From BMS3ABIN04 sp965554225 (GTDB taxonomy: Bacteria; Bacteroidota; Ignavibacteria; Ignavibacteriales; Melioribacteraceae), in contig CBEVZC010000043.1 in assembly GCA_965554225.1 (NCBI GenBank), forward strand, positions 1 to 23,328: 23,328 nt of DNA, given 5' to 3'. This document shows positions 15,853-23,299 of the stretch, piece after piece. Made by a program: the position numbers and the translations under genes. Every line of letters begins with the position of its first letter. Position 1 is the first letter of the stretch. The notes under the pieces are model-generated. The model was not told where the DNA came from, searched no databases, and saw only the letters and a list, made by a program, of their open reading frames with translations.

Positions 15853-17838
15853 ATGAAAATGCTCATCCGCGCATATCTAATCATATTTTTTATTTTAACT
15901 TCATTAAATATTTCAGCTCAATCTAATAAACCGTCTTTCCGGTTGAAAGATTTAAGAAGATTAGTTCGTCTATCAAGTCCTCGCATATCTCCCGACGGAA
16001 GAAAAATTGCGGTTATAGTTTCCCGCCCTAATTGGAAAAAAGATAAAAACAATCAGGAAATTGATCTTTTAAATATATCAAGCGGACAAATGAGAAAAAT
16101 AACATATAAACGCGAAGGTCTTTCTGAAATAAGGTGGTCCCCCGACAGCAAACTGCTGGCATTTATTGCCAAAGATACCGGTACAAAAAAATCACAAATA
16201 TTCGTTATGCCGATGAACGGCGGTGACCCTATAATGATTACAAAATCAAAAACAGGAGTTAATGAGTATGCATGGAGTCCTGATGGTAAAAAGATAGCTT
16301 TCGCAGCACAGGACACTATCCCCAATCCAAAAGCAATTAAGCACCACAAAGATGTATTCAGGGTTACCGATAATAATTTTACAGTACGCGCTGTAGCGCA
16401 ACCTTGGCACCTTTGGCTTGTACCGGTAAAAGGCGGTAAACCAAAACGATTAACGCAAGGTACTTGGAGTGTTAATACCGACCAGGAATCTATTTCTCCT
16501 TTAACGTGGAACTCTGATGGTAAATCATTAGCTTTTCAGAAATTTCCGGATGTATGGTACGGCAACTCCTGGCGCTCGGTTATTGCTGAAGTAGATACCG
16601 ACGGCAAAAAGGTTAGTACGGTAATTAAGGATGAGGGTTCAGGACACCCTATGTATTCTCCTTCGGGCAGCATGCTGGCTTTTATACGTGCGCGTAATGG
16701 CGATCTGAATAACGGTAATGCGGTTTATGTAAATATTAATGGAAAATTTACGGATATTACAAAAGGGCTTGCACGCAATATCAATCACTTCGCGTGGTTA
16801 CCGGATAGTAAAACAATGCTATTGACCAGTGAAAAAGGTACGCGAACAGTTTTGTGGCGACAGTCGCTTAACGGAAAAGCACAGCAACTTAACGTTGGTA
16901 ATATAACTGGTATCAGGGGTTTAAGTATTTCTCAAAATGGAAAAATAGCATTTACCGCCGCTACTGCCGATCATCCTTACGAATTATATGTTATGAAATC
17001 GGTAAATGGAAAACCTAAACTGCTTACAAATTTTAACAGTTTTATCGACAGCCTTAAACTTGGTAAAGCAGAGAATATTAATTGGAAAGGACACGATGGA
17101 TTTTCGGAAGATGGCGTTCTAATCTATCCAGCTGATTATAAGCCTGGGAAAAAATATCCTTTGGTTCTTGTTATTCACGGAGGACCCGAAGGAGCATCGA
17201 CAGTTTCATTCTCAACGCTTCCGCAATTATTATCTGCACACGGTTTTTTTGTCTTTCAACCGAACTACAGGGGAAGTATAAACCTTGGCGATGCTTACCA
17301 GCATGCAATTTTTAGGGATACAGGCGAAGGACCGGGTAAAGATATAATGGCAGGATTAAAGAAAGTTGAGCAACTGGGGATAATCGATACAAATAGAATA
17401 GGCGTATCCGGATGGTCATACGGCGGCTACATGACTTCCTGGCTTAACGGTAACTATCCTGATAAATGGAAAGCTGCGCTTGAAGGTGCGGCTCTTAATG
17501 ACTGGGTGATGGATTATACTATTTCATTTTACCAAACTTACGACCTCTACTTTTTCGGGGGTTCACCGTGGATAAAGAAATATTGGAAAATTTGGAGGGA
17601 ACAGTCCCCTATTATTTTTGCATCCAAGGTAAAAGCTCCCACGCTCATACTTGGAGACGTAGGCGATCCGAATGTACCTATTATCAACAGCTATCAGATG
17701 TATCACGCACTTCTTGATAACGGTGTGCATACAGAATTTTATGCTTATCCGGTAAATACTCATTTCCCACACGGTATTGTGCGGACAACCGATATTTATA
17801 AACGATGGATTGACTGGATGGAAAAATACGTTAAGTAA
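15853..17838 (+). CDS. Secreted S9 family prolyl oligopeptidase-like serine peptidase
   Basis: This is an exported peptidase of clan SC, resembling acylaminoacyl-peptidases and dipeptidyl peptidases that trim peptides. A signal peptide occupies 1-23 (ending NISAQ). The N-terminal beta-propeller (about 30-400) shows PD40-type repeats such as RISPDGRKIA, RWSPDSKLLAF and AWSPDGKKIAF. The alpha/beta hydrolase domain (about 410-661) has the oxyanion-region HGGPEG (442-447), the nucleophile S522 in GWSYGGY, D605 in GDPNVP and H637 in YPVNTH, so the triad is complete. It is the only intact gene between the two copies of the 270-bp repeat. The ATG at 15853 has a weak AAGG leader. No operon partner is present. 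Peptide scavenging in the periplasm is the likely role. Confidence 0.92.
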   Translation: MKMLIRAYLIIFFILTSLNISAQSNKPSFRLKDLRRLVRLSSPRISPDGRKIAVIVSRPNWKKDKNNQEIDLLNISSGQMRKITYKREGLSEIRWSPDSKLLAFIAKDTGTKKSQIFVMPMNGGDPIMITKSKTGVNEYAWSPDGKKIAFAAQDTIPNPKAIKHHKDVFRVTDNNFTVRAVAQPWHLWLVPVKGGKPKRLTQGTWSVNTDQESISPLTWNSDGKSLAFQKFPDVWYGNSWRSVIAEVDTDGKKVSTVIKDEGSGHPMYSPSGSMLAFIRARNGDLNNGNAVYVNINGKFTDITKGLARNINHFAWLPDSKTMLLTSEKGTRTVLWRQSLNGKAQQLNVGNITGIRGLSISQNGKIAFTAATADHPYELYVMKSVNGKPKLLTNFNSFIDSLKLGKAENINWKGHDGFSEDGVLIYPADYKPGKKYPLVLVIHGGPEGASTVSFSTLPQLLSAHGFFVFQPNYRGSINLGDAYQHAIFRDTGEGPGKDIMAGLKKVEQLGIIDTNRIGVSGWSYGGYMTSWLNGNYPDKWKAALEGAALNDWVMDYTISFYQTYDLYFFGGSPWIKKYWKIWREQSPIIFASKVKAPTLILGDVGDPNVPIINSYQMYHALLDNGVHTEFYAYPVNTHFPHGIVRTTDIYKRWIDWMEKYVK

Positions 17839-17940
17839 GAACATTATTGAGCTGTTCTCGTGTTGTTGCCGATTTAAAATAGAATCCTCTTAAGAAATAG
17901 AGGTTAACAAAAGAGTAGACTTTGATTGGTGTACTTTATA

Positions 17941-18211
17941 TCCAATAAATACTTTTGAGTATTAATGGAAATATAGAAGTTTTTTTGAAATTCGTAAATA
18001 CATGATAATAAATATTAAGATAATTTATTTACTTCACATATTATTTTAGGAAAAAAGTTATTGCAATTAGATTGGATAAGTATTTTTGCATGCTCTTACA
18101 TTCTAAGATTAAAACGGTTTTGTACATATTGAATAATAAACAAAACACAATTTTCTGTAGAAATTCCGCTTTTTATAAATCTTCTAAATTAATTCTTAAA
18201 TTTTTTAAGAA
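17941..18211. repeat. Dispersed ~270-bp non-coding repeat, copy 2
   Basis: This is the second copy of the repeat at 14951-15220, in the same orientation. Its left end forms an imperfect hairpin, CCA...TGG (17942-17968), with the perfect core AATACT-TTTG-AGTATT. Its right end is the palindrome at 18193-18211. Thus both ends carry subterminal hairpins while the two ends show no terminal inverted repeat to each other. The right end overlaps the last seven codons and the stop of the patatin gene (minus strand). With the 102 bp before it (17839-17940, where I see only a weak CCTCT/AGAGG stem), it fills the gap between the S9 peptidase and the patatin gene. Confidence 0.85.
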
Positions 18212-19103
18212 AATGTTCAAACTCAAGCACATAATAATTTCTATTAATCAGCTTTTTTATTTCAGGTAAAAGTTTTTCAGCTTCTTCCTCACCAAGTCTA
18301 ATTAACTTTTGAGCAAATTTGAAATCCGACCACTGATATTGTTTAACTCCGGGAGAAATTATCAGATCCGCTTCTTTCAGCCTTTCTTTTGATAAGTGAT
18401 AAGAGGATATATCTTGTGTTCTAAAAACAATTTCAATTGCGTTATTTAAAGGACCTGGCAAATCTATACTCCTTGTAACATCAACAGCCAATATTCTATC
18501 TGAACAAAATTCTTTTACTTTTGAGACAGGAACGCTTTCGGATGCGCTCCCGTCAACAAGTAGCTTCCCGCTTAATTTAACAGGAGGAAAAACACCTGGA
18601 ATGGCAGAACTTGCTCTCAAAACATCACGTAAGTTTCCTTTTGTAAAATTTATTTCTTCACCTGTTAGCAAGTCTGTAGCAATTGCAGAAAATTTAATCT
18701 TTAGGCTTTTGATTTTAGGATTAGGAATAAGAGAAAATATATTATCTGTTTCCTCTTGGTTAATTATGGAAACTTCTCTTATTGCTCTTAGAGCTGCAAT
18801 TCTGTCCTGAACAAATTCCGTCAGCTTGTTAATAAAGCCTTCGTCCTTTTTCCTATTTTGATCTTCACTTAGGTTATCAATATTTAAGTGAGCAAACTTA
18901 GGATTCTTCATAGCGTCATCAACGAACTTTTCAACTTCCAAAGCGTTACCGAAATATGCATAAAGTCCGCCTACAACAGCGCCCATACTACATCCGGTAA
19001 TAGAATGGATGGGAATTTTCTCACGATCCAATACTTTCAGAACACCAATATGAGCAAGTCCTCTTGCCCCGCCGCCGCCCAAGGCTATTCCTAAGTTAGT
19101 CAT
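18189..19103 (-). CDS. Patatin-like phospholipase (RssA-type)
   Basis: This is a cytoplasmic or membrane-associated serine lipid acyl hydrolase of 304 residues. The oxyanion loop GGGGARG (9-15 region), the nucleophile S39 in GCSMGA, and D184 in LLVDGSASESVPV form the Ser-Asp dyad of patatin proteins. Middle blocks such as ASSAIPGVFPPV are typical. The ATG at 19103 follows the cfa stop by 19 bp, so the gene is probably third in an operon after the radical SAM and cfa genes. The last seven residues FLKKFKN and the TAA are encoded inside repeat copy 2, so the original C-terminus may have been replaced. The catalytic domain ends well before this, so activity is probably intact. The substrate is likely phospholipid but cannot be read from the sequence. 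Confidence 0.9.
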   Translation of the reverse strand: MTNLGIALGGGGARGLAHIGVLKVLDREKIPIHSITGCSMGAVVGGLYAYFGNALEVEKFVDDAMKNPKFAHLNIDNLSEDQNRKKDEGFINKLTEFVQDRIAALRAIREVSIINQEETDNIFSLIPNPKIKSLKIKFSAIATDLLTGEEINFTKGNLRDVLRASSAIPGVFPPVKLSGKLLVDGSASESVPVSKVKEFCSDRILAVDVTRSIDLPGPLNNAIEIVFRTQDISSYHLSKERLKEADLIISPGVKQYQWSDFKFAQKLIRLGEEEAEKLLPEIKKLINRNYYVLEFEHFLKKFKN

Positions 19104-19122
19104 ATTTCATCCGTATTATTGT

Positions 19123-20244
19123 TTATCTTATTGAATTATATACACCGACTAAACCTTTTTTTGAAAGAACAATCTGCCACAATTGATTTTTTCTACCTCT
19201 AAAAGCCCCGGCGCTCGAAAGCAAAAAATATTTCCACATCATATAAAATCGTTCGTCATAATCTTTTTTAATTTTATCCCAGCTTGCACTAAAATTATCA
19301 TACCAAGCCAACAGAGTTTTATCGTAATAAGGGCCAAAGTTATGCCAATCCTCTACAACAAATAAATCCTCAATTGCTTCCCCAAGCTGTTTAATTGAAG
19401 GCTGCATACCATTGGGGAAAATGTATTTGTGAGTCCACGCATCCGTACTTTTAACCGATCGATTTTCTCCTATGGTATGTAATAAAAAGAGACCATCATC
19501 TTTTAAGCATCTGTCGGCAACTTTAAAATATTCCCGGTAATTTTTATAACCGACATGTTCAATCATACCTACAGAAACAATTCTGTCAAATTTTTCATTC
19601 ATGTCGCGATAATCCATTAACCTGAATTCAACGGGCAACCCTTCGCACAACTTCCTTCCAAGTTCAACTTGATTTTTTGAGACTGTTACCCCGACCGTCT
19701 CGACGCCATATTTTTCAGCGGCATATTTCCCGAATGCTCCCCATCCACAGCCGATATCAAGAACTTTCATTCCCGGTTCTAAATATAGTTTTTTGCAAAT
19801 CAAATTCAACTTGTTTTCTTGTGCTTCGTCTAGGGATTCAGCATCTTTCCAATATGCACAACTGTAATTCATTCGTTTATCCAGCATGCTTTGAAACAGT
19901 TCATTTCCTAAATCATAATGCTTCTCTCCAACCTCAAAGGCTTTACGCCTAGCCTGCATATTTATTAAGGCAAACCCGGCTAACTGTAATGATATTTTAT
20001 AATTGTGTTTTACTTTATTCTGCAGATCGGCGCGAATAATTCTGAATATCATATCATCTAAACTTTCCACATCCCACCAGCCATCCATATAAGATTCGCC
20101 AAGACCAAGCTCTACTTCGGTAATTGCCCGTTTATAGAATCTTTCATCTTTAACTTGAATATCCCACGGGTTATTTCCGTTTATCTCTATTCCCGCTAGC
20201 GAAAATAAATGTTCAACAAGCTTTTTATATTTATTAGTTTTCAT
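19123..20244 (-). CDS. cfa: Cyclopropane-fatty-acyl-phospholipid synthase family
   Basis: This SAM-dependent enzyme acts on unsaturated acyl chains of membrane phospholipids and usually forms a cyclopropane ring. At 373 residues it is close to E. coli Cfa (382). The N-terminal lipid-binding part precedes GEKHYDLGNELF (106-117). The SAM site is VLDIGCGWGAFG (161-172). The residues equivalent to the E. coli bicarbonate site are all present: C129 (YSCAYW), E229 (IEHVG), H256 (LLHTIG) and Y306 (GPYYD). The ATG at 20244 has an AGAGG leader about 9 bp upstream. The radical SAM gene ends 25 bp upstream and the patatin gene begins 19 bp downstream. Cyclopropanation is the default call; a methyl or hydroxylated product cannot be excluded given the radical SAM partner. 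Confidence 0.92.
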   Translation of the reverse strand: MKTNKYKKLVEHLFSLAGIEINGNNPWDIQVKDERFYKRAITEVELGLGESYMDGWWDVESLDDMIFRIIRADLQNKVKHNYKISLQLAGFALINMQARRKAFEVGEKHYDLGNELFQSMLDKRMNYSCAYWKDAESLDEAQENKLNLICKKLYLEPGMKVLDIGCGWGAFGKYAAEKYGVETVGVTVSKNQVELGRKLCEGLPVEFRLMDYRDMNEKFDRIVSVGMIEHVGYKNYREYFKVADRCLKDDGLFLLHTIGENRSVKSTDAWTHKYIFPNGMQPSIKQLGEAIEDLFVVEDWHNFGPYYDKTLLAWYDNFSASWDKIKKDYDERFYMMWKYFLLSSAGAFRGRKNQLWQIVLSKKGLVGVYNSIR

Positions 20245-20269
20245 TTTAACAACCTCTAAATACTATTAT

Positions 20270-21568
20270 CTAATTATGATGCAGCTCAATTTCTATTTTA
20301 CCCGGTTCTTTGCCGACTACTTTTTTCTTTTTAGGAACCGTTTTCAAAAATTCCCCGTACTGCATAGGCTCTTCAAGCCGGCACGACCATACTAATTTTT
20401 CCTCACCGTTTTCGTCTTTCCAGTAAGTTATATCGGGGCAGCCATCGCACATACTTTGATCGCCGTTTTCCATAAAGTCGACCGGTTGAATAATCATGAT
20501 TGACTGCATGTGAACTTTTTTAAGTCCCCTTAACGGATTAGAAGCAATATATTTTAAATACTTTTTAAGTGCCGTACGGACTGATTTGTTTAACGTCCAA
20601 AGATTTAGCAGAGTAGCTCTTCCTAAGCTTAATGTTTTAGGTGAAGCATAAGATAAATACCTGTCATTCTTCCAATGATAGAGAGTCATAACCATTTCAA
20701 TAAATTTATTATCGAGATAACCGAAAATTTTATCTTTTGTACCTATTCTTTCTGTAAGCAGCCATTTGAAATCGTCGGCTTTTTTTGTTCCGTTTAGAAA
20801 TGCTGCCGGCTCAAATTCCGGGAATTTTTTTCTTATTTCTTTTACAGCATCTTGAGCTACAAGATTTGTAACCTCTTCATGATCGGAATGGTAATGTATA
20901 TCGTCAAAAATAATTTTCTTATCGCCTGCATAAAAATCAAACGGTAAATCAGGTGTTATATATCTAAATAAAATAAATACCATCGTATCAACAATATCAA
21001 TATGTTCTTGAGCCCACTCAACTAATTCAGGAACATATTTTAATGTGTCGGCATAAACAGTAGAGTTAAAAGAACAAGCAATATCACCTTCTTCCGCAAC
21101 CATTTTAGCATAGTGTAATCTTAATTCATTCAGCTCCAGTTCATTTTTCCCTTCCCAGTCTTTTCCTCTACCTCTTCCTTGTTTGCTGTCAATGTGAAAA
21201 GTAAAACCGAAAACACCCGCTTTCTTAAGATCGTGTAACAATTCTTTAGTAAGCGCAATACCGTTAGTATTGATAATTGGTTTTAGTCCTCTCGAATTAA
21301 CTTCGGCAACTAATTCAACAATATCAGGGTAAAGTAACGGGTCTCCCCCTGCAATAGAAATACAATCCGATTTTCGCTGAGATTGAAAAAAATCCAATTC
21401 ATGCCTAATATTATCCAAAGGTTTGTGGGAATTTTTAATATTTTTTCTGTAGCATCCGTAACAATTCAAATTACACTGTGCGGTAGGTTCCAACCATGTA
21501 ATTCCGTTATCTGCCATGTTCCATGGTAAACGATAAAGTTTACCGGGGTCAACTATTAATTGCTCCAT
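20270..21568 (-). CDS. Radical SAM protein of unknown function
   Basis: This radical SAM enzyme has 432 residues. The cluster motif CNLNCYGC carries C32, C36 and C39 (CxxxCxxC). AGGDPLLYPDI (GGxP region) and INTNGIALT follow as expected for the SAM-binding TIM barrel. A C-terminal cysteine group (C374, C377, C396) could bind an auxiliary iron-sulfur cluster. The tail is lysine-rich. The start is secure: AGGAGG (complement of 21574-21579) sits 5 bp before the ATG. I recognise the superfamily but not a characterised subfamily; it is not HpnH-, MoaA- or NifB-like in obvious detail. It heads a run with cfa and a patatin lipase, with 25- and 19-bp gaps, which suggests a lipid-directed reaction. 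That is inference. A peptide-modifying role is an alternative, but no small substrate peptide gene is visible nearby. Confidence 0.85.
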   Translation of the reverse strand: MEQLIVDPGKLYRLPWNMADNGITWLEPTAQCNLNCYGCYRKNIKNSHKPLDNIRHELDFFQSQRKSDCISIAGGDPLLYPDIVELVAEVNSRGLKPIINTNGIALTKELLHDLKKAGVFGFTFHIDSKQGRGRGKDWEGKNELELNELRLHYAKMVAEEGDIACSFNSTVYADTLKYVPELVEWAQEHIDIVDTMVFILFRYITPDLPFDFYAGDKKIIFDDIHYHSDHEEVTNLVAQDAVKEIRKKFPEFEPAAFLNGTKKADDFKWLLTERIGTKDKIFGYLDNKFIEMVMTLYHWKNDRYLSYASPKTLSLGRATLLNLWTLNKSVRTALKKYLKYIASNPLRGLKKVHMQSIMIIQPVDFMENGDQSMCDGCPDITYWKDENGEEKLVWSCRLEEPMQYGEFLKTVPKKKKVVGKEPGKIEIELHHN

Positions 21569-21681
21569 TTTTACCTCCTTATGAATTTATGTTTATCTCT
21601 ATTGAATAATTTTCAAAAAGGAAAATACACGGCTTGTAATTCTATAGCATCATCTGAAAAATATTTTTATAAATTAAATTT

Positions 21682-21710
21682 ATTGTATAATTAATAAATA
21701 AATTAATCAA
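21682..21710 (-). promoter_or_regulatory. Possible sigma-70-type promoter for the radical SAM-cfa-patatin run
   Basis: On the minus strand TTGATT (complement of 21705-21710) and TACAAT (complement of 21682-21687) are exactly 17 bp apart. They lie about 110 bp before the radical SAM ATG, with the -35 element touching the CBM48 stop codon. The leader would be about 105 nt, AT-rich, with no riboswitch that I recognise. This is a motif match in AT-rich DNA, so it is only moderately supported. Confidence 0.4.
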
Positions 21711-22017
21711 GTATTATAACACAATCCTCGGCATCACCAAAATGTGTTGTAATGTATCTATCCGCGCTTTCATCGTTAATCCACTGCTCACCGTCAAGTA
21801 AATATCTGAATTTATACTCATGATGCTCGGGTAATTCTATCTTAGTTTTAAATTCACCTGTTTTTTTTACTTTTTTCATTTCATTTGCATGCGGATCCCA
21901 TCTGTTAAAATCGCCCACAACACTTGCTGTTTTGAATTCCTTTGATATTTTTTTAGGTATTGTAAAAGTAACACTATACTTCTTTTTTTTCTTAATATAT
22001 CTTTTTGTAATTGCCAT
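21703..22017 (-). CDS. Stand-alone CBM48 / AMPK-type glycogen-binding domain protein
   Basis: This small soluble protein of 104 residues consists almost entirely of one early-set carbohydrate-binding module of the CBM48/AMPK-beta type. After a basic start (KRYIKKKKKYSVTF) it shows VGDFNRWDPHANEMKK, then the YKFRYLLDGEQWINDESADR block that in this family contacts alpha-glucan. No catalytic domain is attached. AGGAGG (complement of 22025-22030) lies 7 bp before the ATG, so translation should be efficient. The gene follows the SPW membrane protein, but a strong terminator-like hairpin lies between them with little space for a separate promoter. Glycogen binding or a scaffold role for glycogen enzymes is inferred; no glycogen genes are in this window. 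Confidence 0.88.
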   Translation of the reverse strand: MAITKRYIKKKKKYSVTFTIPKKISKEFKTASVVGDFNRWDPHANEMKKVKKTGEFKTKIELPEHHEYKFRYLLDGEQWINDESADRYITTHFGDAEDCVIILD

Positions 22018-22045
22018 TTGGATGCCTCCTTTCTTCTTTAATTTT

Positions 22046-22080
22046 AAATAAAAAGGAAGCTGAGTAAATCAACTTCCTTT
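22046..22080 (-). terminator. Rho-independent terminator or attenuator between SPW and CBM48 genes
   Basis: Read on the minus strand, AAAGGAAGTTGA and TCAGCTTCCTTT pair over 12 bp (one T-G wobble as RNA) around the loop TTTAC (22052-22080). A TTTATTT run follows directly. This is a good intrinsic terminator for the SPW gene. Its end lies only about 28 bp before the CBM48 ATG, with the CBM48 Shine-Dalgarno in between. Confidence 0.75.
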
Positions 22081-22162
22081 CTTTTCTTCATGCGTCTCTT
22101 AGGATTGTAATACTTACTTTATATATGATACCAACAATTTCAAGAACAAACATTCTCTAGAA

Positions 22163-22495
22163 TTAGTGAGAATGTACTTCGGTATGAGTTTGTGTTGAAG
22201 TTCCCAAAGCACCGAAGCCACCGATCATTAATAAAATACCACATATTATTGCGTTCCATTCATTTCCCACACCAACAACCAGATTAGGAATGAATGCTGC
22301 TATGATCAACCAGATACCAACTATTCCGGTTAACCATCCTTGCCATGGTTTTTCTTTAGCCATTGCAAAACCTGCTATTGCGGCTATTACGCCTACAATG
22401 ATATCATCCCACAAATTTCCCGTAGCCGAGAAATTTAAGAAAGCTGCTATAAAGAGCCAAATACCGATAATTCCATTCGTCCATGCTTGCCACAT
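22163..22495 (-). CDS. SPW-repeat membrane protein
   Basis: This small integral membrane protein of 110 residues has four predicted helices arranged as a duplicated unit. WTNGIIGIWLFIAAFLNF (5-22) and WLTGIVGIWLIIAAFIPN (54-71) are the two first helices, each followed by W(D/N)xIIxGxxxxIxGF. This is the SPW repeat family, whose biochemical role is unknown. The tail ends with a histidine-rich THTEVHSH. GGGAGG (complement of 22502-22507) lies close before the ATG. A sigma-54-type promoter sits about 66 bp upstream and a terminator follows, with the CBM48 gene beyond it. Stress- or nitrogen-related control is implied by the promoter, not by the protein. Confidence 0.85.
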   Translation of the reverse strand: MWQAWTNGIIGIWLFIAAFLNFSATGNLWDDIIVGVIAAIAGFAMAKEKPWQGWLTGIVGIWLIIAAFIPNLVVGVGNEWNAIICGILLMIGGFGALGTSTQTHTEVHSH

Positions 22496-22560
22496 TTTGT
22501 GCCTCCCTATTATCTGTTAATAAATTTGTTTTTCAATAAATTCAAGAACTTACTAATAAT

Positions 22561-22579
22561 AATGCAAGCCGTGTGCCAA
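22561..22579 (-). promoter_or_regulatory. Sigma-54 (RpoN) -24/-12 promoter
   Basis: The minus strand reads TTGGCACACGGCTTGCATT. TGGCAC and TTGCA match the -24 and -12 elements, with exactly 10 bases between the GG (complement of 22576-22577) and the GC (complement of 22564-22565). Transcription would start near 22552, giving a leader of about 57 nt before the SPW ATG. Both orientation and distance fit. An enhancer-binding protein site would be expected further right, in 22600-22750; none was identified. Confidence 0.75.
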
Positions 22580-22903
22580 CCTTTTACTAAATACTATCTT
22601 GTTTTATTACAATAAGTTAGCGAGATGCGGAATAAAATAATATTCTAAGTGAGAAGGACTGTTTCGCAGTAAATAAATAGTTTATTAATAAGTTGATATA
22701 ACCTATTTACTTATTCTAATTTAGAACAGAATCTTATATTAAATTTTAGGCTAAAAACGCAATTTTTAGAACTGTCCTTTTTTGATAATACGCATAAGAT
22801 AAAATTTTTACTTTTCTGTAAGTGTGAAATAAGAATTCGCAACAAAAATAGAGCAAAATCATAGCAGCAAATTATATTGTTGCCGAATGTACGAACAGAA
22901 GTT
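22580..22903. other. Intergenic region between VapC and the sigma-54 promoter
   Basis: This 324-bp AT-rich stretch has no credible ORF. AATAAGT and ACTTATT (within about 22690-22712) form a 7-bp inverted repeat that could be an activator site for the sigma-54 promoter, but AT-rich chance is as likely. I see no RNA gene. Confidence 0.4.
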
Positions 22904-23299
22904 TTATTTAGTATAAACTTTAAGATTGAGATATTTTACAAACGGGTAAAAGTCTTTATCGTTATGCAATAAAGTGAAATTATTCATTATACAAAACGTT
23001 GCAATCATTGCATTTATAGTTTTTCTTACCGTAATACCTTTTTTCCTCAAGAAGCGATAGTTCTTTGCGCTTTGAAGTGCCGTGTCTTTTCCGCCAATAT
23101 CAAAGCAGGGAAATGAAAGAAGAATGGTTTTTGCTTTTTGAAAATCCTTATCATTACGAAATCCCTGCAATACCTCTGTCAGAACATAATCTCCAATCAC
23201 AACCAATTCTTTTCCAAGAATTGAATCTAAAACATCAACCTGCCAATTTTTCTCTCCATTGAAATAATCTATAAGAACCGTTGAATCCAAAAATATCAT
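22904..23299 (-). CDS. vapC: VapC-type PIN domain toxin with Asn at a catalytic position
   Basis: This is a PIN-domain ribonuclease toxin of 131 residues, normally cutting tRNA or rRNA when freed from its antitoxin. PIN acidic positions are D5 (FLDSTVLIDYF), E42 (LTEVLQGF) and D114/D116 (LLHNDKDF). The third position, usually Asp in KT(I)DxxIA, is N96 here (RKTINAMIAT). The ATG overlaps the TGA of the upstream antitoxin gene (ATGA), as expected for a coupled toxin-antitoxin pair. Length and the C-terminal LLHNDKDF motif are typical. With one metal-binding acid replaced by Asn the nuclease may be weakened or dead. Confidence 0.9.
   Translation of the reverse strand: MIFLDSTVLIDYFNGEKNWQVDVLDSILGKELVVIGDYVLTEVLQGFRNDKDFQKAKTILLSFPCFDIGGKDTALQSAKNYRFLRKKGITVRKTINAMIATFCIMNNFTLLHNDKDFYPFVKYLNLKVYTK

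Noticed and set aside
18072..18269. 65-codon plus-strand ORF across repeat copy 2 and the patatin 3' end
   Set aside because: It is low-complexity, Lys/Ile/Phe-rich, antisense to the patatin gene, and copy 1 of the repeat does not keep the same frame because of an indel.
21622..21640. ACACGGCTTG motif on the plus strand with GG-N10-GC spacing, like a second sigma-54 site
   Set aside because: The -24 and -12 elements fit the consensus poorly and it points away from the radical SAM gene into no plus-strand gene.
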